From assembly GCA_963730225.1 (NCBI GenBank), contig CAVSQX010000002.1, positions 372,001 to 436,000 of the forward strand: a DNA stretch of 64,000 bases. The letters are read 5' to 3'. Position 1 is the stretch's first letter. Every line of letters starts with the position of its first letter. The position numbers were made by a program, and so were the translations under genes. Below, one piece after another: positions 18,822 to 29,600 of this stretch. The notes under the pieces are model-generated. The model did no database searches. It was given only the letters and a program-made list of their open reading frames with translations, and was not told the DNA's origin. Source of the DNA: CAVSQX01 sp963730225 (GTDB taxonomy: Bacteria; Planctomycetota; Phycisphaerae; Tepidisphaerales; Tepidisphaeraceae).

Positions 18822-19880
18822 TTATTTGGCGATGGGGATGTCGAAAAGTACGGACAGCCCCAGCGGCGAAGAGAAGACCTTGTTGGCATCGTGTCCGACG
18901 CCGGGAACGATGAACAACCGCTGCGGGATACCGGGATGACGCCACTGGAGGTAATGCACGAAGTTGATGCCGCGGCTCAGATGGCTGTCGCCCTGCGCCT
19001 CGGCGGGGCCGGTCTTGTCGAGGGATTCCAGGTTCGGATCGTTGTCGGCTCCTCCCAGCAGATACGTGATGTCGCGCCCGAGGTAGGCTCGCTCAAGTTG
19101 ATCGGCTGAGCCGCTCACGTAGCGCGGCGGATGTTCCACTCCGTATTTCCAGTTGTTGAACGTCTGGCTGCGGGAAGCGTCAAACGGTGCGAAATGGCCG
19201 TCGGCGGTGGGGCGGTCGGTGGTGAAATACAGATACGTGGAGGGATTGGCGACAATCCATTTGATCTTCACGCCGTCGGCCAGCAGAGCCGCATCCCCTT
19301 TGGCGACGGCGGCATAACGCTGCACAAGCTGCCCGCCGCCGGAGTGGCCCGCAAGAACGACGATGGCCAGGTTCGGAAAGATCCGGCGATCGGCCAAACG
19401 TGCCAGCAGAGCGTCGATGACATCGAACGAGCTGATACCGCCCGGCGATTGCGAATCATCGCCGCCCATCCAGTCGCTCAGCTCCCAATAGATCACATCG
19501 GCGCCCAGGTGATGAGCGGTGGCATCGCGGCGGGCCAGGTATTGCGGGACAAAAAGTGCGGTGCCTTTGCCGGGCATCCCGGCGGCGGCGAGGGTTTGTT
19601 TCGCGCCGCTGTAATATTGATCCGCATTCCGCAGCCGACCATGAAACACCACCAGCGCCCGCGTCACATCCGGCTGCGGTTTGTTCCAGTCGACGGAGGT
19701 GTAGATCGGAATGACGCCGCTGGAATGTCCGACGACGACGGGCAATCGGCCGTCGGCGAGTGTCTTGACCGGCTGGCGGTAATCGGCCGTCGCTTCCTGC
19801 GCGGTCGCAGCGCACGACATCGAGAGGGTGCAAGCGGCACACAACCAGATTCGCCAGTGCAGCCAACGGCAGTTACTCAT
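18822..19880 (-). CDS. Secreted alpha/beta-hydrolase
   Basis: This 352-residue protein starts with a signal peptide (hydrophobic stretch ending near SMSCAATAQ). It has an alpha/beta-hydrolase fold with nucleophile elbow AGHSGGG and a C-terminal PGVGHDANKVF that supplies the catalytic His. The frame is open to 20114, but the ATG at 19880 is preferred because it overlaps the pseudopilin stop as ATGA and begins the signal peptide. It is the last gene of an operon with a PEP-CTERM surface protein and a pseudopilin. An extracellular esterase or peptidase-like role is likely; the substrate is unknown. Confidence 0.82.
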   Translation of the reverse strand: MSNCRWLHWRIWLCAACTLSMSCAATAQEATADYRQPVKTLADGRLPVVVGHSSGVIPIYTSVDWNKPQPDVTRALVVFHGRLRNADQYYSGAKQTLAAAGMPGKGTALFVPQYLARRDATAHHLGADVIYWELSDWMGGDDSQSPGGISSFDVIDALLARLADRRIFPNLAIVVLAGHSGGGQLVQRYAAVAKGDAALLADGVKIKWIVANPSTYLYFTTDRPTADGHFAPFDASRSQTFNNWKYGVEHPPRYVSGSADQLERAYLGRDITYLLGGADNDPNLESLDKTGPAEAQGDSHLSRGINFVHYLQWRHPGIPQRLFIVPGVGHDANKVFSSPLGLSVLFDIPIAK

Positions 19881-20856
19881 GGATACATGTAGGAATTGGT
19901 TGGCCAATCGTTGAACAGCATGAATTCCGCGTGCCCGTCGAGGAAGGCGTAATTTCGGCCCAGGCCAACGGGCAACGTATTTTGGCCCAGCGAGAATTTC
20001 CCACTGCGATGCACCGGCTGCCAGGGCGCGAATTCTTCGTGATCGAACTGTCGTTGGCGGTGCTGGAGACGATTCCAAACGTTGCGCTTTCGTAGCAGCT
20101 CCAGTTGCGGCCATCCAGATCGCTCACCAGCCATGTCTTGGCCGCATCTTTGACATATTGAACGTTCGCGTCGTCGGCTGTGCCAACGATGGCATGGGAT
20201 GCATTGATCGGAGTTTCAAGCTGGCCGAGACGTTTGGGTGTTTGCTCTATCGAATAAACGCCAGGATCAGTATCAACATCGCCGCTGGAATAGGACCCGA
20301 AAAAGAACTGGTAGGGTGCATTGGTAGGCCCCGATGCCTTGTCGTTGTTCAGGCGATAACCATAAAGCAACTGCTTGCTTGTGAAAGCGCCGCTGCTGCC
20401 GGTGCCGACGCACGGGGTATTTTTTATTGCATCGCTAGCCGGACAAAACCAGACGTTAACGTTGCTCACGCCTCCGAGATAGCGCTGAAGGAGATCCATG
20501 CTGGAGAGCTCTCGAATTTCGTAATAGAGTCCACCATCCCAGTAATTGATCCATGACATGTTTGGCCCGGGAGGTGCCGGATTTGTGGGCAGTGCGTTTG
20601 TGATGGCTGGGCTAAAAACCGCCGGCACGGCCGGACCCGGAAGAATACCCTGATGGTCGCCGGCGTACATCAGAATCGCGGCGACGATCTGCCGCTGATT
20701 CGAAAGACACTGCGCTCGGACCGCCTGATCCCGCGCCTTGGAAAGTGCCGGCAGCAAGATGGAGATCAGCAGCGCGATGATGCCGATCACCACCAGCAAC
20801 TCCACCAGCGTGAAAGCTTGGCCGATGCGTGACGTTGCGTGCGTTTTTGGCCTCAT
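19877..20856 (-). CDS. Prepilin-type (pseudopilin) secreted protein, split by a frameshift
   Basis: The N-terminus has a type IV prepilin signal, GQAFTLVELLVVIGIIALLI, with cleavage expected before the Phe. About 300 residues of beta-rich pseudopilin body follow, of the planctomycete class related to DUF1559. The C-terminal hallmark NYAFLDGHAEFM is in the next frame, ending SYMYP at 19877. The frames join near 20031-20040 by adding one base, possibly a C in CGCCC. The ATG at 20856 has GGAAAGG upstream. It lies 54 bases after the PEP-CTERM gene and overlaps the hydrolase start by 4 bases. Such proteins accompany secreted carbohydrate-active systems in this phylum; the exact role is unknown. 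Confidence 0.85.
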
Positions 20857-20910
20857 GGCGTGCTGCCTTTCCCGGAAAATCTGCGAGAGATGCGGTGTTC
20901 GACGCATTTC

Positions 20911-23900
20911 TTAATTGCTTCGCCTCCGGCGTGTCAACAAGCCGGCTGCGCCGAAGGCGATCAATCCGAGGGTGGTGGGTTCGGGGACGGCGGCCGAGGA
21001 CGAGCCGGCAATCTGCTCCGTAGCGGCCGCGACCATCGACAAAGCGGTCCCGGTCAAAGCGGGTCCCTGCGTGTTGAACGCGTTGTCGATCAGGGTGTAA
21101 TCATCTCCGTTGACGACGCCGTCGTAGTTGAAGTCGCCGTTGTGCCAGCCGGTCAGGCTGTTGTTGAAGCCGTTGTCGATTAACGTGTAGTCCGAACCAT
21201 TGACCACGCCGTCCAGATTGGCGTCGCCGTAGTAGGTGTATTTCACCAGCACATCGGCGGTGCCGACGCTCTGGCCATCGAAGATCGGGATGAGCACATT
21301 TCCGCTGCCGTCATCGTTCAGTTCCGAGCCCAGCGCGGTGTTGGTGGAGGCGGCCGCGCTGGAGGAGACGATCCCCGCCGAGCCCGCCCACAGCGAGCCC
21401 GGCCCGGCGAGGTTCAAGCCCTGCTGAATCTGGTTCGTGACCGTGGCCAAGCCGGCGGCGCCGGCGCCGGTGACGATCATATCGTTGTTGGCAAGGTCGA
21501 GGAGGCCGCTCCATGCGCCCGTGGAACCGGCGAAGGTCAGCGACGGCGTTATTAGAACCTGCCGATTGGTTACCAGCACTGGATCAGCAAGAGCCACGCT
21601 GCCGCCGGCGGCGATGTTCAACGCGCCCAGCGGTCGTACAACCAAACCCGCGCCGGGATATCCGAAGATCAGATTTCCGCTGACATTGACGATCGCGGTG
21701 GGGGCGAGCGATCCGTTGGCGTTCAGCGTCGCGCCGGACGAGATGCCAACGGTTCCACTGGCGATCGCGCCGGTGAAATCGACGGTTAGCGTGCCTTGGG
21801 TGACATTGGTTTGGCCGGTGTACGTATTCACCGCGGTCAAATCCCAGGCGCCGTTTCCCGCCTTGACGAGATTGAGTTGGCCGCCGCCGGACGAATCGCT
21901 GAGAATATCGCCCATGATATTGGCGTCGGTGTTCGTGCCGGTAAGCGTGAGGGTGCGGCTGGTGGTGGTAAACGAAAGCGTCGCGGGCGTGGTGCTGTTG
22001 GTGGCGATGGTTGGAGCCTGATTGAGCGTGACGCTGTTGTACGAGGCAAAGTTGACGACCGCCGAATTGACGGCGGTGATCGTCGTGCCGGAAGAAATGC
22101 CGGTGCCGGTGACGGTCATTCCGACGGCCAGATCGGCGGCGTTGCTCAGGAAGACGGTCATGCTGCTGGTGGATTCGGTCGCGCCGCGTGAAGCGGGATC
22201 GGATGAGACGACAGCTCCGCCGTTGTTGAAATTCATGGGTCCGGCGCCGGATGAATCGATTGTGCCGCCGGTGGCGGCAATGGTGAACAGGCGATCGACA
22301 TCCACCGCCGCTCCGGTGTATTGCAGGGTGCCGCCGCTGAGAATCAGATTGCCGGGATCGTTGCTCGATTGACCCAGCGGACCGGGATTTCCGCCGCTGC
22401 CGGCGGTCGGAATCGTGGAGATGCTGAGAATTCCGGCGTTGACGCTGGTGAAGCCCGAGTAGGTGTTGGAGCCGGTTACGGTTGTCGTGCCGGTGCCGGT
22501 TTGCAAAACGTTACCGGAGCCGGCGATGAGATTGCCGAAGGTGAACGCCGTGTCGCTGCGGTTCAAAGCGAGGGTGCCGTTGTTCGTGACCGTGCCCGGC
22601 CCCAGGGAGCCGCCCGCGCTGCCGAAGCCGTTGTTGCCGACGAGTGCGGTGGCTCCAATATTGATCGTGGTACCGCCGCCGTAGGTGTTGTTGCCCGATA
22701 GAATCACCGTGCCGGGGACGCCCGATGAGCCGGTGCCGACCGCTGTGCCGGTGGCGACATAGCCGTTGGTATCGCTGGCGACGATCAGAGAATTGGCGCC
22801 GCCGGTGTTATCGCCGATGGCGCTGGCGATGATGGCGTTTTCACCGTAGGAAGCGTCGATGGTCACGCTGCCTGCGCTGGCGGCGGAGCCGAGAACGATC
22901 GACCGATTCACGCCAAGATTGCTGGATGCGCCGTCGAGGAGAAGGGTGGTACCGGGGTACAAGGTGAGATCGGTGGCGGGCGCGGCTGGATTGGGGCCCA
23001 GATCGGCGCCGGTGTTCAGGCCCAGGGTTCCGGCGGTGACGACGGTTCCGCCGGTGAAGCTGGCGGAGGTGCTTTGGAGCAGCAGGGCGCCGCTGTCGGT
23101 TTTGTTCAGCGTGCCGGTTCCGCCGCCGGGATTTTGCAGCGGGCCTTCGATGGCGAAGGCGGTGCCGCTCTTGACGTCGATCGTGCTGGTGCTGCCGCCC
23201 AAAACAAAAGCCCGACTGCTGCCGGCCCCGCTGGGATTGGCGCTGGTTGAGGAAAACGTGAGCGTGCCGTCGGCGCCGATGGTGGTGCTGGTTGTGCTGC
23301 CCAGATCAGCGGCGGCGGCGATATTGAGCGTGCCGTTGCTGATGATCCACCCGCCGGTGAAGCCAGAGTTCTCACCGGCAGTGACGGTGTTGGCCAGCAG
23401 GAGGGTTCCACCGCCGGTGATGGTGATCGGATCGGCGCCGACGCCATCGGATAGATTATTGGCGATGCTGGCGTAATACGTTGTGCCGCTGGTCGTGTTC
23501 TTGAAGCTGCTCATCTCCAGTGTATCGCCCGCGGCGATGTCGAAATTGCCGCCGCCGGCGGGAACGTTGACGGTCAATCCGCCGTTGCCGCCGCGGAAAT
23601 TGACGGTGCCGTTGATGATGTTGCTGGTGATGGCAAGCAAATCGCCGGCGTTGGTATTTGGCGGAGGCGGCGCGTCGCCGCCATTGGTGGTGCCGGTGTT
23701 GCCGCCGGTCAGTGCGAGCGTGATGGCGGCTGTCGACGAAGTGGACGTGCTTGCATCCAAATCGACCGGACTTCCAGCACCGATGGAATCGAACGCGATG
23801 CCCCCGATGCTGAAGGTGTTATTCGTCGGCGGAGTGGTGGCGTAGATTCCCATCGCCGAGTTTGTTCCGCTCGATGATTTCACCCCCGTCACGTCGATCA

Positions 23901-24093
23901 GATCGCTGGCGCTTGGGACCGTGCTGGGGGAATAGTTGGCCGCCGTGTTGAGCGTCTGCCCGGTGCCGTTGAAGTCGATGACGGTGAGTTGGCCGTGAAC
24001 CACATTACCGGCCAGCATCGCCACGGCCGCCGCGATAGAAGCCTGTATCGCGCGACTTCGACGCCGCGCGCGTAGGCACTGTGTTTGCTTCAT
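20911..24093 (-). CDS. Autotransporter-type beta-strand repeat protein with dockerin-like repeats and PEP-CTERM anchor
   Basis: This 1,060-residue surface protein opens with a long signal peptide (RRRSRAIQASIAAAVAMLAG). Most of it is Gly/Thr/Asn-rich beta-helix, with PATR-type repeats (TIGR02601-like) such as NTYGGGTTINIGA and NTYSGFTSVNAGIL. Near the C-terminus are two Ca2+-binding dockerin-like repeats: GDANLDGVVNGSDYTLID at about residue 955 and GDFNYDGVVNGDDYTLID at about 985. It ends in a PEP-CTERM signal, VPEPTTLGLIAFGAAG plus RRRR (1036-1058), for exosortase-type processing. It leads a three-gene operon with a pseudopilin and a hydrolase. Its last 140 residues before the anchor match the end of the giant protein at 26.6 kb. 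Confidence 0.88.
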   Translation of the reverse strand: MKQTQCLRARRRSRAIQASIAAAVAMLAGNVVHGQLTVIDFNGTGQTLNTAANYSPSTVPSASDLIDVTGVKSSSGTNSAMGIYATTPPTNNTFSIGGIAFDSIGAGSPVDLDASTSTSSTAAITLALTGGNTGTTNGGDAPPPPNTNAGDLLAITSNIINGTVNFRGGNGGLTVNVPAGGGNFDIAAGDTLEMSSFKNTTSGTTYYASIANNLSDGVGADPITITGGGTLLLANTVTAGENSGFTGGWIISNGTLNIAAAADLGSTTSTTIGADGTLTFSSTSANPSGAGSSRAFVLGGSTSTIDVKSGTAFAIEGPLQNPGGGTGTLNKTDSGALLLQSTSASFTGGTVVTAGTLGLNTGADLGPNPAAPATDLTLYPGTTLLLDGASSNLGVNRSIVLGSAASAGSVTIDASYGENAIIASAIGDNTGGANSLIVASDTNGYVATGTAVGTGSSGVPGTVILSGNNTYGGGTTINIGATALVGNNGFGSAGGSLGPGTVTNNGTLALNRSDTAFTFGNLIAGSGNVLQTGTGTTTVTGSNTYSGFTSVNAGILSISTIPTAGSGGNPGPLGQSSNDPGNLILSGGTLQYTGAAVDVDRLFTIAATGGTIDSSGAGPMNFNNGGAVVSSDPASRGATESTSSMTVFLSNAADLAVGMTVTGTGISSGTTITAVNSAVVNFASYNSVTLNQAPTIATNSTTPATLSFTTTSRTLTLTGTNTDANIMGDILSDSSGGGQLNLVKAGNGAWDLTAVNTYTGQTNVTQGTLTVDFTGAIASGTVGISSGATLNANGSLAPTAIVNVSGNLIFGYPGAGLVVRPLGALNIAAGGSVALADPVLVTNRQVLITPSLTFAGSTGAWSGLLDLANNDMIVTGAGAAGLATVTNQIQQGLNLAGPGSLWAGSAGIVSSSAAASTNTALGSELNDDGSGNVLIPIFDGQSVGTADVLVKYTYYGDANLDGVVNGSDYTLIDNGFNNSLTGWHNGDFNYDGVVNGDDYTLIDNAFNTQGPALTGTALSMVAAATEQIAGSSSAAVPEPTTLGLIAFGAAGLLTRRRRSN

Positions 24094-24569
24094 AAGTTGC
24101 GTTCTCCGCTCTCCCGCTGCTGGGGTTGTATTCTGTTGGAGTTACTCGCGACGGTCGACATCGCAGCGCTGCCGATCGGCATTCTATTGGCCAGACGCAT
24201 CGCCACCTCGAACCAAAACGACGTGCTGGCGCTCCTCGGCACTGCATTTTCCCGTTCGCCGGGGAGTCGCCACGTATTATAAACGCGACATCGGCAATCC
24301 AAAGCCGCAAATGCCGAGAAAGAGAAAGATGCCGGGCCAATTGGACCGGGCGGCGCGTCTTGCTGTAAGGAATTGGAAATGCTGGAATTATGCCCGGGAG
24401 CGAGAGATTCGGGTGGTTCACTGGGCGGGCCGCCGTCGGTAAGCGCCAGGCTTGCAATTATCTATTGCGGTTGCCGGCAGCGCTGGCTAAGCTCGCGCGC
24501 CTCGCGGCGGCGAGAGCTGCTCAATGGGCCAATGGCCGTTTTTTTGGGTCTTGCCGATCGGCAACACGC
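24094..24569. other. Intergenic gap of 476 bases, no gene seen
   Basis: This gap lies between the divergent PEP-CTERM gene and the TIGR03032-like gene, so it should contain both promoters. Short open frames are present, but none has recognisable protein sequence or a ribosome-binding site. I could not settle on a promoter. Confidence 0.5.
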
Positions 24570-25842
24570 ATGTCAAACCCGGGGACCGAAAATCGTGGTT
24601 CACCGCCGGCTTCGCAAACCCCTGCGACTGATGCACCATCGCCGCTCCGCAGCGTGCACACGAACACGGTGCCTCGAATTCTGAATCAACTGGGTGCTAC
24701 GCTGGCCGTTACCACGTATCAGGCCGGGAAGCTGGTCCTGCTGCGTGCGGAGCCGCGCGGGCCAGGCGAGCGGGCCGGTCCTTAACACGCATTTTCGAGC
24801 CTTCAACAAGCCGATGGGATTGGCCTGGGAACCCGGTCGATTTGCGCTGGGCACCAATACCGAAGTCTGGGAATTCCACGACCTGCCGGCGGTCGCACAC
24901 AAGCTCGACACTCCCGAAACGCCGGAACATCACGATGCGGCGTTTCTGCCGCGCACGACTCACATCACCGGCGACGTGCAAATTCACGAGATGGTCTGGG
25001 TGCCGTCTTCGAAATCAGGGGTCGGTGGGAAGAAGAAAGTGTCGAGGCTGTGGTTTGTCAACACCCGCTTCTCCTGCCTGGCGACGCGGAGCGGTCTGTA
25101 CAATTTCGTGCCGCGCTGGAAGCCGCCGTTCGTCAGCGCACTGGCTCCGGAAGATCGCTGCCATCTGAACGGAATCGCCCTGCGCGATGGAACGGTGCGC
25201 TACGTAACGGCTCTGGGCCAAACCGATACTCCCGGCGGCTGGCGCGACAACAAACGGTCCGGCGGCATTCTGATGGACGTCGCCTCCAACGAAATCATGA
25301 CCCGCGGGTTGTCGATGCCGCATTCCCCGCGCTGGCACAACGGCCGGCTCTGGGTGCTGGACAGCGGCAGCGGCGGTGTGGGCGTCGTCGATGAGCGAAA
25401 CGGAAAATATCAGGAAATCTGCCGGCTGCCCGGCTTCACGCGCGGATTGGATTTCGCCGGGCCGTACGCACTGGTCGGTTTATCGCAGGTGCGCGAATCG
25501 GCCGTCTTCAGCGGCATCGCCATCGCCGAGATGAAGCCGGAAGATCGCTGTTGTGGCGTGTGGGCCATCGACACGCGCAGCGGGCAGATCGTCGGATTCG
25601 TCAAATTCGTCGAAGGTGTGCAAGAGATTTTCGCGGTGCAAGTGTTGCGCGGCCTGCGCTGGCCGGAAGTGCTCAGCGAAGACCCCAAGCGCATCGCCGA
25701 ATCGTATGAATTGCCCGACAACGCCTTGCGGCTGGTCCCGGCGCAAATGCGGCAGCCGTCCGGGCCCGCGTCGAATTCTCCGGAGAATGAGAATGCGATT
25801 CCCGTTCAGCCCCCGGGCGTGATTGGACGCGAACCGGTTTGA
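24570..25842 (+). CDS. TIGR03032-family protein, split by a frameshift
   Basis: The first frame (ATG at 24570) has the family opening NQLGATLAVTTYQAGKLVLLR and stops in RAGP. The second frame continues LNTHFRAFNKPMGLAW, WEFHDLP, LWFVNTRFSCLATR, FVPRWKPPFVSALAPEDRCHLNGIA and SGSGGVGVVD, the conserved core. Restoring one GC in the CGCGCG at 24754-24759 joins them to about 424 residues. The family looks like a propeller fold; its function is unknown. There is no signal peptide. The C-terminal tail is Pro-rich and ends just before the left 24-bp repeat. It is not part of an operon. Confidence 0.75.
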
Positions 25843-25843
25843 A

Positions 25844-25867
25844 GAGCGGGTGAAGGGGGTCGAACCC
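25844..25867. repeat. Left copy of the 24-bp direct repeat (attL-like fragment of tRNA-Gly 3' end)
   Basis: These 24 bases (beginning GAGCGGGTGAAGG and ending TCGAACCC) are identical, in the same orientation, to 51319-51342. That copy is the T-arm and acceptor 3' end of the tRNA-Gly gene. Flanking bases differ, so the match is exactly 24. No other part of a tRNA is present here, as expected for an attachment site left by tRNA-targeted integration. Confidence 0.7.
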
Positions 25868-26144
25868 GGAGCAAATCCCGCGAAATCCGGCCAGAATCGG
25901 TCGATTTCGGACGAGGGTTAGCCAAGGCAGCCCATATTCTTGTGAAAGTTACCATAAATACGATCGGCTTCCTGGCCACGCAGCAGGGTCAACTTTTTAT
26001 CGAAGTCGGGCGTGCCACCGATCTGGTGATCTGGTTATCTTGACGCCGCCATGTTTCATCGGGGCCGCGCTGCGATCAGCGCGGATATCGACACCGTCTT
26101 GTACGTAGCGGAATGTTCCTGGCATCCGGTGACGCGGCGGGCGT

Positions 26145-26616
26145 GTGAGCGACACGTTCGACGATCGGCAGGGGCTGTCTGTTCGGTCGGTCCTGCCGCA
26201 AATCGAAGAAGTAAGAGCCAAAGATCGACTCCAGGGCGGCGTGGCGGTCAAGGCCTGTCGGGGCCAGGTTGCGATTCATCCGCATGTCTTTCGCCAGGTC
26301 TGCCGGAATGGCGCGATCATGGCCCAGGCCGTTGAGTCGCGCCGGCTCGCCGCTCTGTTAGAGTATCTGGCGGACCAATCTATCTCCGATTTGCAGGAGG
26401 CCATCAGGCGCCTGTTGTGCACCCGAGGTCTTCATGCATGCCGTGCGGAAGATTCGATCGGCTCAGGACGCTGAAGTTGATTTGGCCCTGAACCTGATGC
26501 CGTTGCTTGCCCGGCTGCCCGGACGCATTCGCACAAACACAATGCCACAGATCATGGATCGATTTTTCGACCACGGGGATCGGACACGACTCGGGCTGAT
26601 GAATGCGATCACGTAG
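26145..26616 (+). pseudogene. Decayed gene, possibly of a DUF932-like plasmid/phage family
   Basis: Two overlapping frames give a partial protein. The first reads LSVRSVLPQIEEVRAKDR then VAIHPHVFRQVCRNGAIMAQA; after a break at about 26418-26422 the second reads LALNLMPLLARLPG and ends DRTRLGLMNAIT at a stop. Restoring a GC at the break gives a continuous sequence. The HPHVFRQVCRNGAIMAQA and RLGLMNA segments recall DUF932-type proteins of plasmids and phages, from memory only. The frame stops where I would expect it to continue, so it looks truncated as well as shifted. It sits just inside the left island repeat. Confidence 0.4.
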
Positions 26617-26646
26617 TTGAACGACGACTCAGGCTGAGGCCAGATT

Positions 26647-29600
26647 CTATTGCTGCGGACTCGGTTGTAAATCGATAACCAAGCTGTGGCGTTTCTTCAG
26701 CTCCGTGAGATCCGTATCGTCGAAGGAGATCGTTTTGCCCGAGGCCCAAGGGCTTGATTGCGCGCCCGGGGGCGGGGGTAAGGCGATGTTGGCCGCGTGC
26801 TTGCTCGGCGCTGCGGCCATCAATTCCAGCGACGCAGCAGCCGGCGGTGCCGCGACCTGAGACGACAAGGTCGTCACCAACGACTCCGTCGGCTCCGCGG
26901 TCAGGGAGGCTCCCTGTGTGTTGAAGGCGTTATCGATGAGCGTGTAGTCATCGCCGTTGATCACGCCATCGAAATTGAAATCACCGTTGCGAACGCCAGT
27001 CAGATTGTTGTTGAAGCCGTTATCGATCAGCGTGTAATCGGAGCCGTTGACAACGCCATCGAGATTGGCATCGCCGACGTACGTGAATTTTACCAGCACA
27101 TCGGTGCTCAGCACGGATTGGTTATCGAACGAGGTCGTAAGGGCACTGCTGCCGTTACTGTTGAGTTCCGCGCCCAAGGCCAGATTCGTTGCGGCGGCGG
27201 CGGCGGAGGATGTAATTCCCTGGCCGTTCCAATATCCGTGGTTGGCCTGGTTCAATCCCTGCTCCAACTGGTTGGTGATTGTCGCCGCGTTGCCGCCGTG
27301 TATCACCAGATCATTGCTGGTCAGATCCAGTTGGCTGGTCCAGGCGTTGGCGCTGCCGGCAATTTGAAGCGAATTGAGCAGCATGACCGTGCGATCCGAA
27401 TGGCTGAGCGGCGAGAGCACCTGAACTTTCGCGCCGGCGGCGATCGAGAGCGTTGCCAGCACGAAGGGCGTGATTCCGCTGCCGGGCGCGTTGGCGGCCA
27501 CGGTGAAGGTTCCGGCGTTGATGTTCAACGTGTCCAGTGCGGTGGAACGCGCGAACACCAGACTCGCGCCGCCGCCGGGCTGGGCGGTTTGGGTGAGAAC
27601 ATCGGAGCCGGCGGCGTCGCCGTCGATGATCAGCGTGCTGGCCGATGCGTAGGTGATCGCCACGCCGTTTATCGTGATGCTCGATGCGCCGACCGAAACG
27701 GTGTCGGCCCCGGTGGTGCCGATGATCTTCAACGTGTTTTGACCAGCCCCGCCCGTGAATGCCATCCCGGTGGCCGGAAGCGGATCGCCTGCCGAAAAAT
27801 CGACGACCACGTTGTTGTTCCCGGCCGGGCCGTTGTAGGTCACCGACGAAAGCCCGACGACCAGATACTGCGTGGGCGAGCCCGCCCCCGTCGAGTTGCT
27901 CCACACATCCAGGTGCTGCCCGTCGGCGTCGAGCTTGAGATATGCGTTGGCGGTGGTGATGTTCAAAGCGGCGGCAGTGACGGTAAAGGTGCGGACGTAG
28001 TTTCCGCCAGCGGTGCCGTTGGCGTCGCCGTCGAGAAGCAGGCCGTTCACATCATGGATGCCGCCGGTGGCCCCGGCGAGCACGGTGAGGCGGTAAAGCC
28101 CAGGAGGCAGCGAGCCGGCAGTGACGTTGAGAGTTACCTGATTGGAACCGGCGACGGCTTGCGGCGTCAGGGCGTAGGTTATGTCGTCAGAGGTGCCGAA
28201 TATTCCGTCGGGCCCAGCGCCGACGAGTTGGTAATCGGAAGCGGCCAGTGCATCCACGGAGTTCAGAGCGGCGCTGAACGTCAGGCCGATCTGCGAGATC
28301 GGAGCTGGTCGAGGAACTGCTGCCCACCGCGGCCGGCGTCGTGGCGGTCAGCGTGGGCGGCGTGGTGGCGGCGCTGTTGCCGTGGAATTCGTATGCGCCC
28401 ATGTCGACGTAGCCGGGAGCGGTGCTGAAGATGATGGAGTCGGCGTTGGTGAGAGTCGAATTGCCGTCGTAGCCGGAAACGGTCTGGTAGTGCTGGCCGT
28501 CGCCGGAGGAGATGCCGACGGTGGGCGTAATGCTGGTGTTGCCGGAGCCGTAGTCGAATTCGATCTGGCCGTTGGAAAAGAGAGTAACATCGAAGTTGGC
28601 CGTTGCCTGGTGCCGGAAACTTTCGTCGCATTCCAGCGGATCGTGACCTGGCTCGAAGAAGACGTAACGAAAATGTTGTTACCCGGCTGATTTGATTTCC
28701 AAAACATCCCAGAACGGAGCGATGACCGGATGAGTCGACAAAGCTCCGTGCGAATTGGCAACTCCACTCAGGGCGGTGCCGTCGAATATAAGGAACCCGC
28801 TGGCCGAAACGGTGACGCTGGAGTAATTCACGCCGTAGAACGAGAAGGTGAACGGCAGCGAAAGCGTCCACTCTCCGCCGGTGCCGCTGTTCCAGTTCTG
28901 CGCGGTGCCGCCGGCGGTAAATAGACTGGAGGACTGGATGGCTGGGGAATAGTCCGGCGAGCCGGTGTTGGGGGTGCCGGGATCGTCGGTGCGGGATACG
29001 CCTTCAATGTCGGTGCTGGTGCCAGACCAACTGTAGCCGGAGTCAATTGCCGGCGAGCTGGCGGAGAGATAGAAGTCATCGTCGGCGCCGTCGTTGGCGC
29101 CGTTATTGGCGGTGGTGTAGCCAAGTACGTTGTCAGCCCCGTCGATATCAACGAAATTTGGATTGGCCGAGATGGCGTGGGCGTCCTGCGATGAGGCCGA
29201 TCTGCCAGTTGGCCAGGGTCGACTGAGCAGCGCCGGCCCAGAAGCCGACTTTCCCGCCGCCGCTGACGAACAAATCGTTGTAATCGCTGACAAAAGTTCT
29301 CTGGCTGGCAGTGTCGAGTTCCAGATCATATCCGTTCTGCGTCCAGAGGATGTTGTTCTTGACCGTCACGGAGTGCGTCGTGCTGGTGACTTTCACCGCG
29401 TCGGCGGCGATTTGGTAGACCGTATTGCCGACGACAGCCGGTGCCGGCGTTGAACAGATCGTTGAAGCAGGATGGCGACGCTCGCGTTAGCGTAGATCAG
29501 GTTATCGGCGATCAGCGGAACGCGCCGTTTTCGTACATGTCGATGGCGTTGTTGGTATTGGAATAAATCTTGTTACGGTCAATGGTACAGAGCCATTCGA

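Noticed and set aside
26797..28428. Plus-strand open frame of 543 residues opposite the end of the giant gene
   Set aside because: It mirrors the repeated Ca2+-loop DNA; the minus strand holds the dockerin-like sequence.
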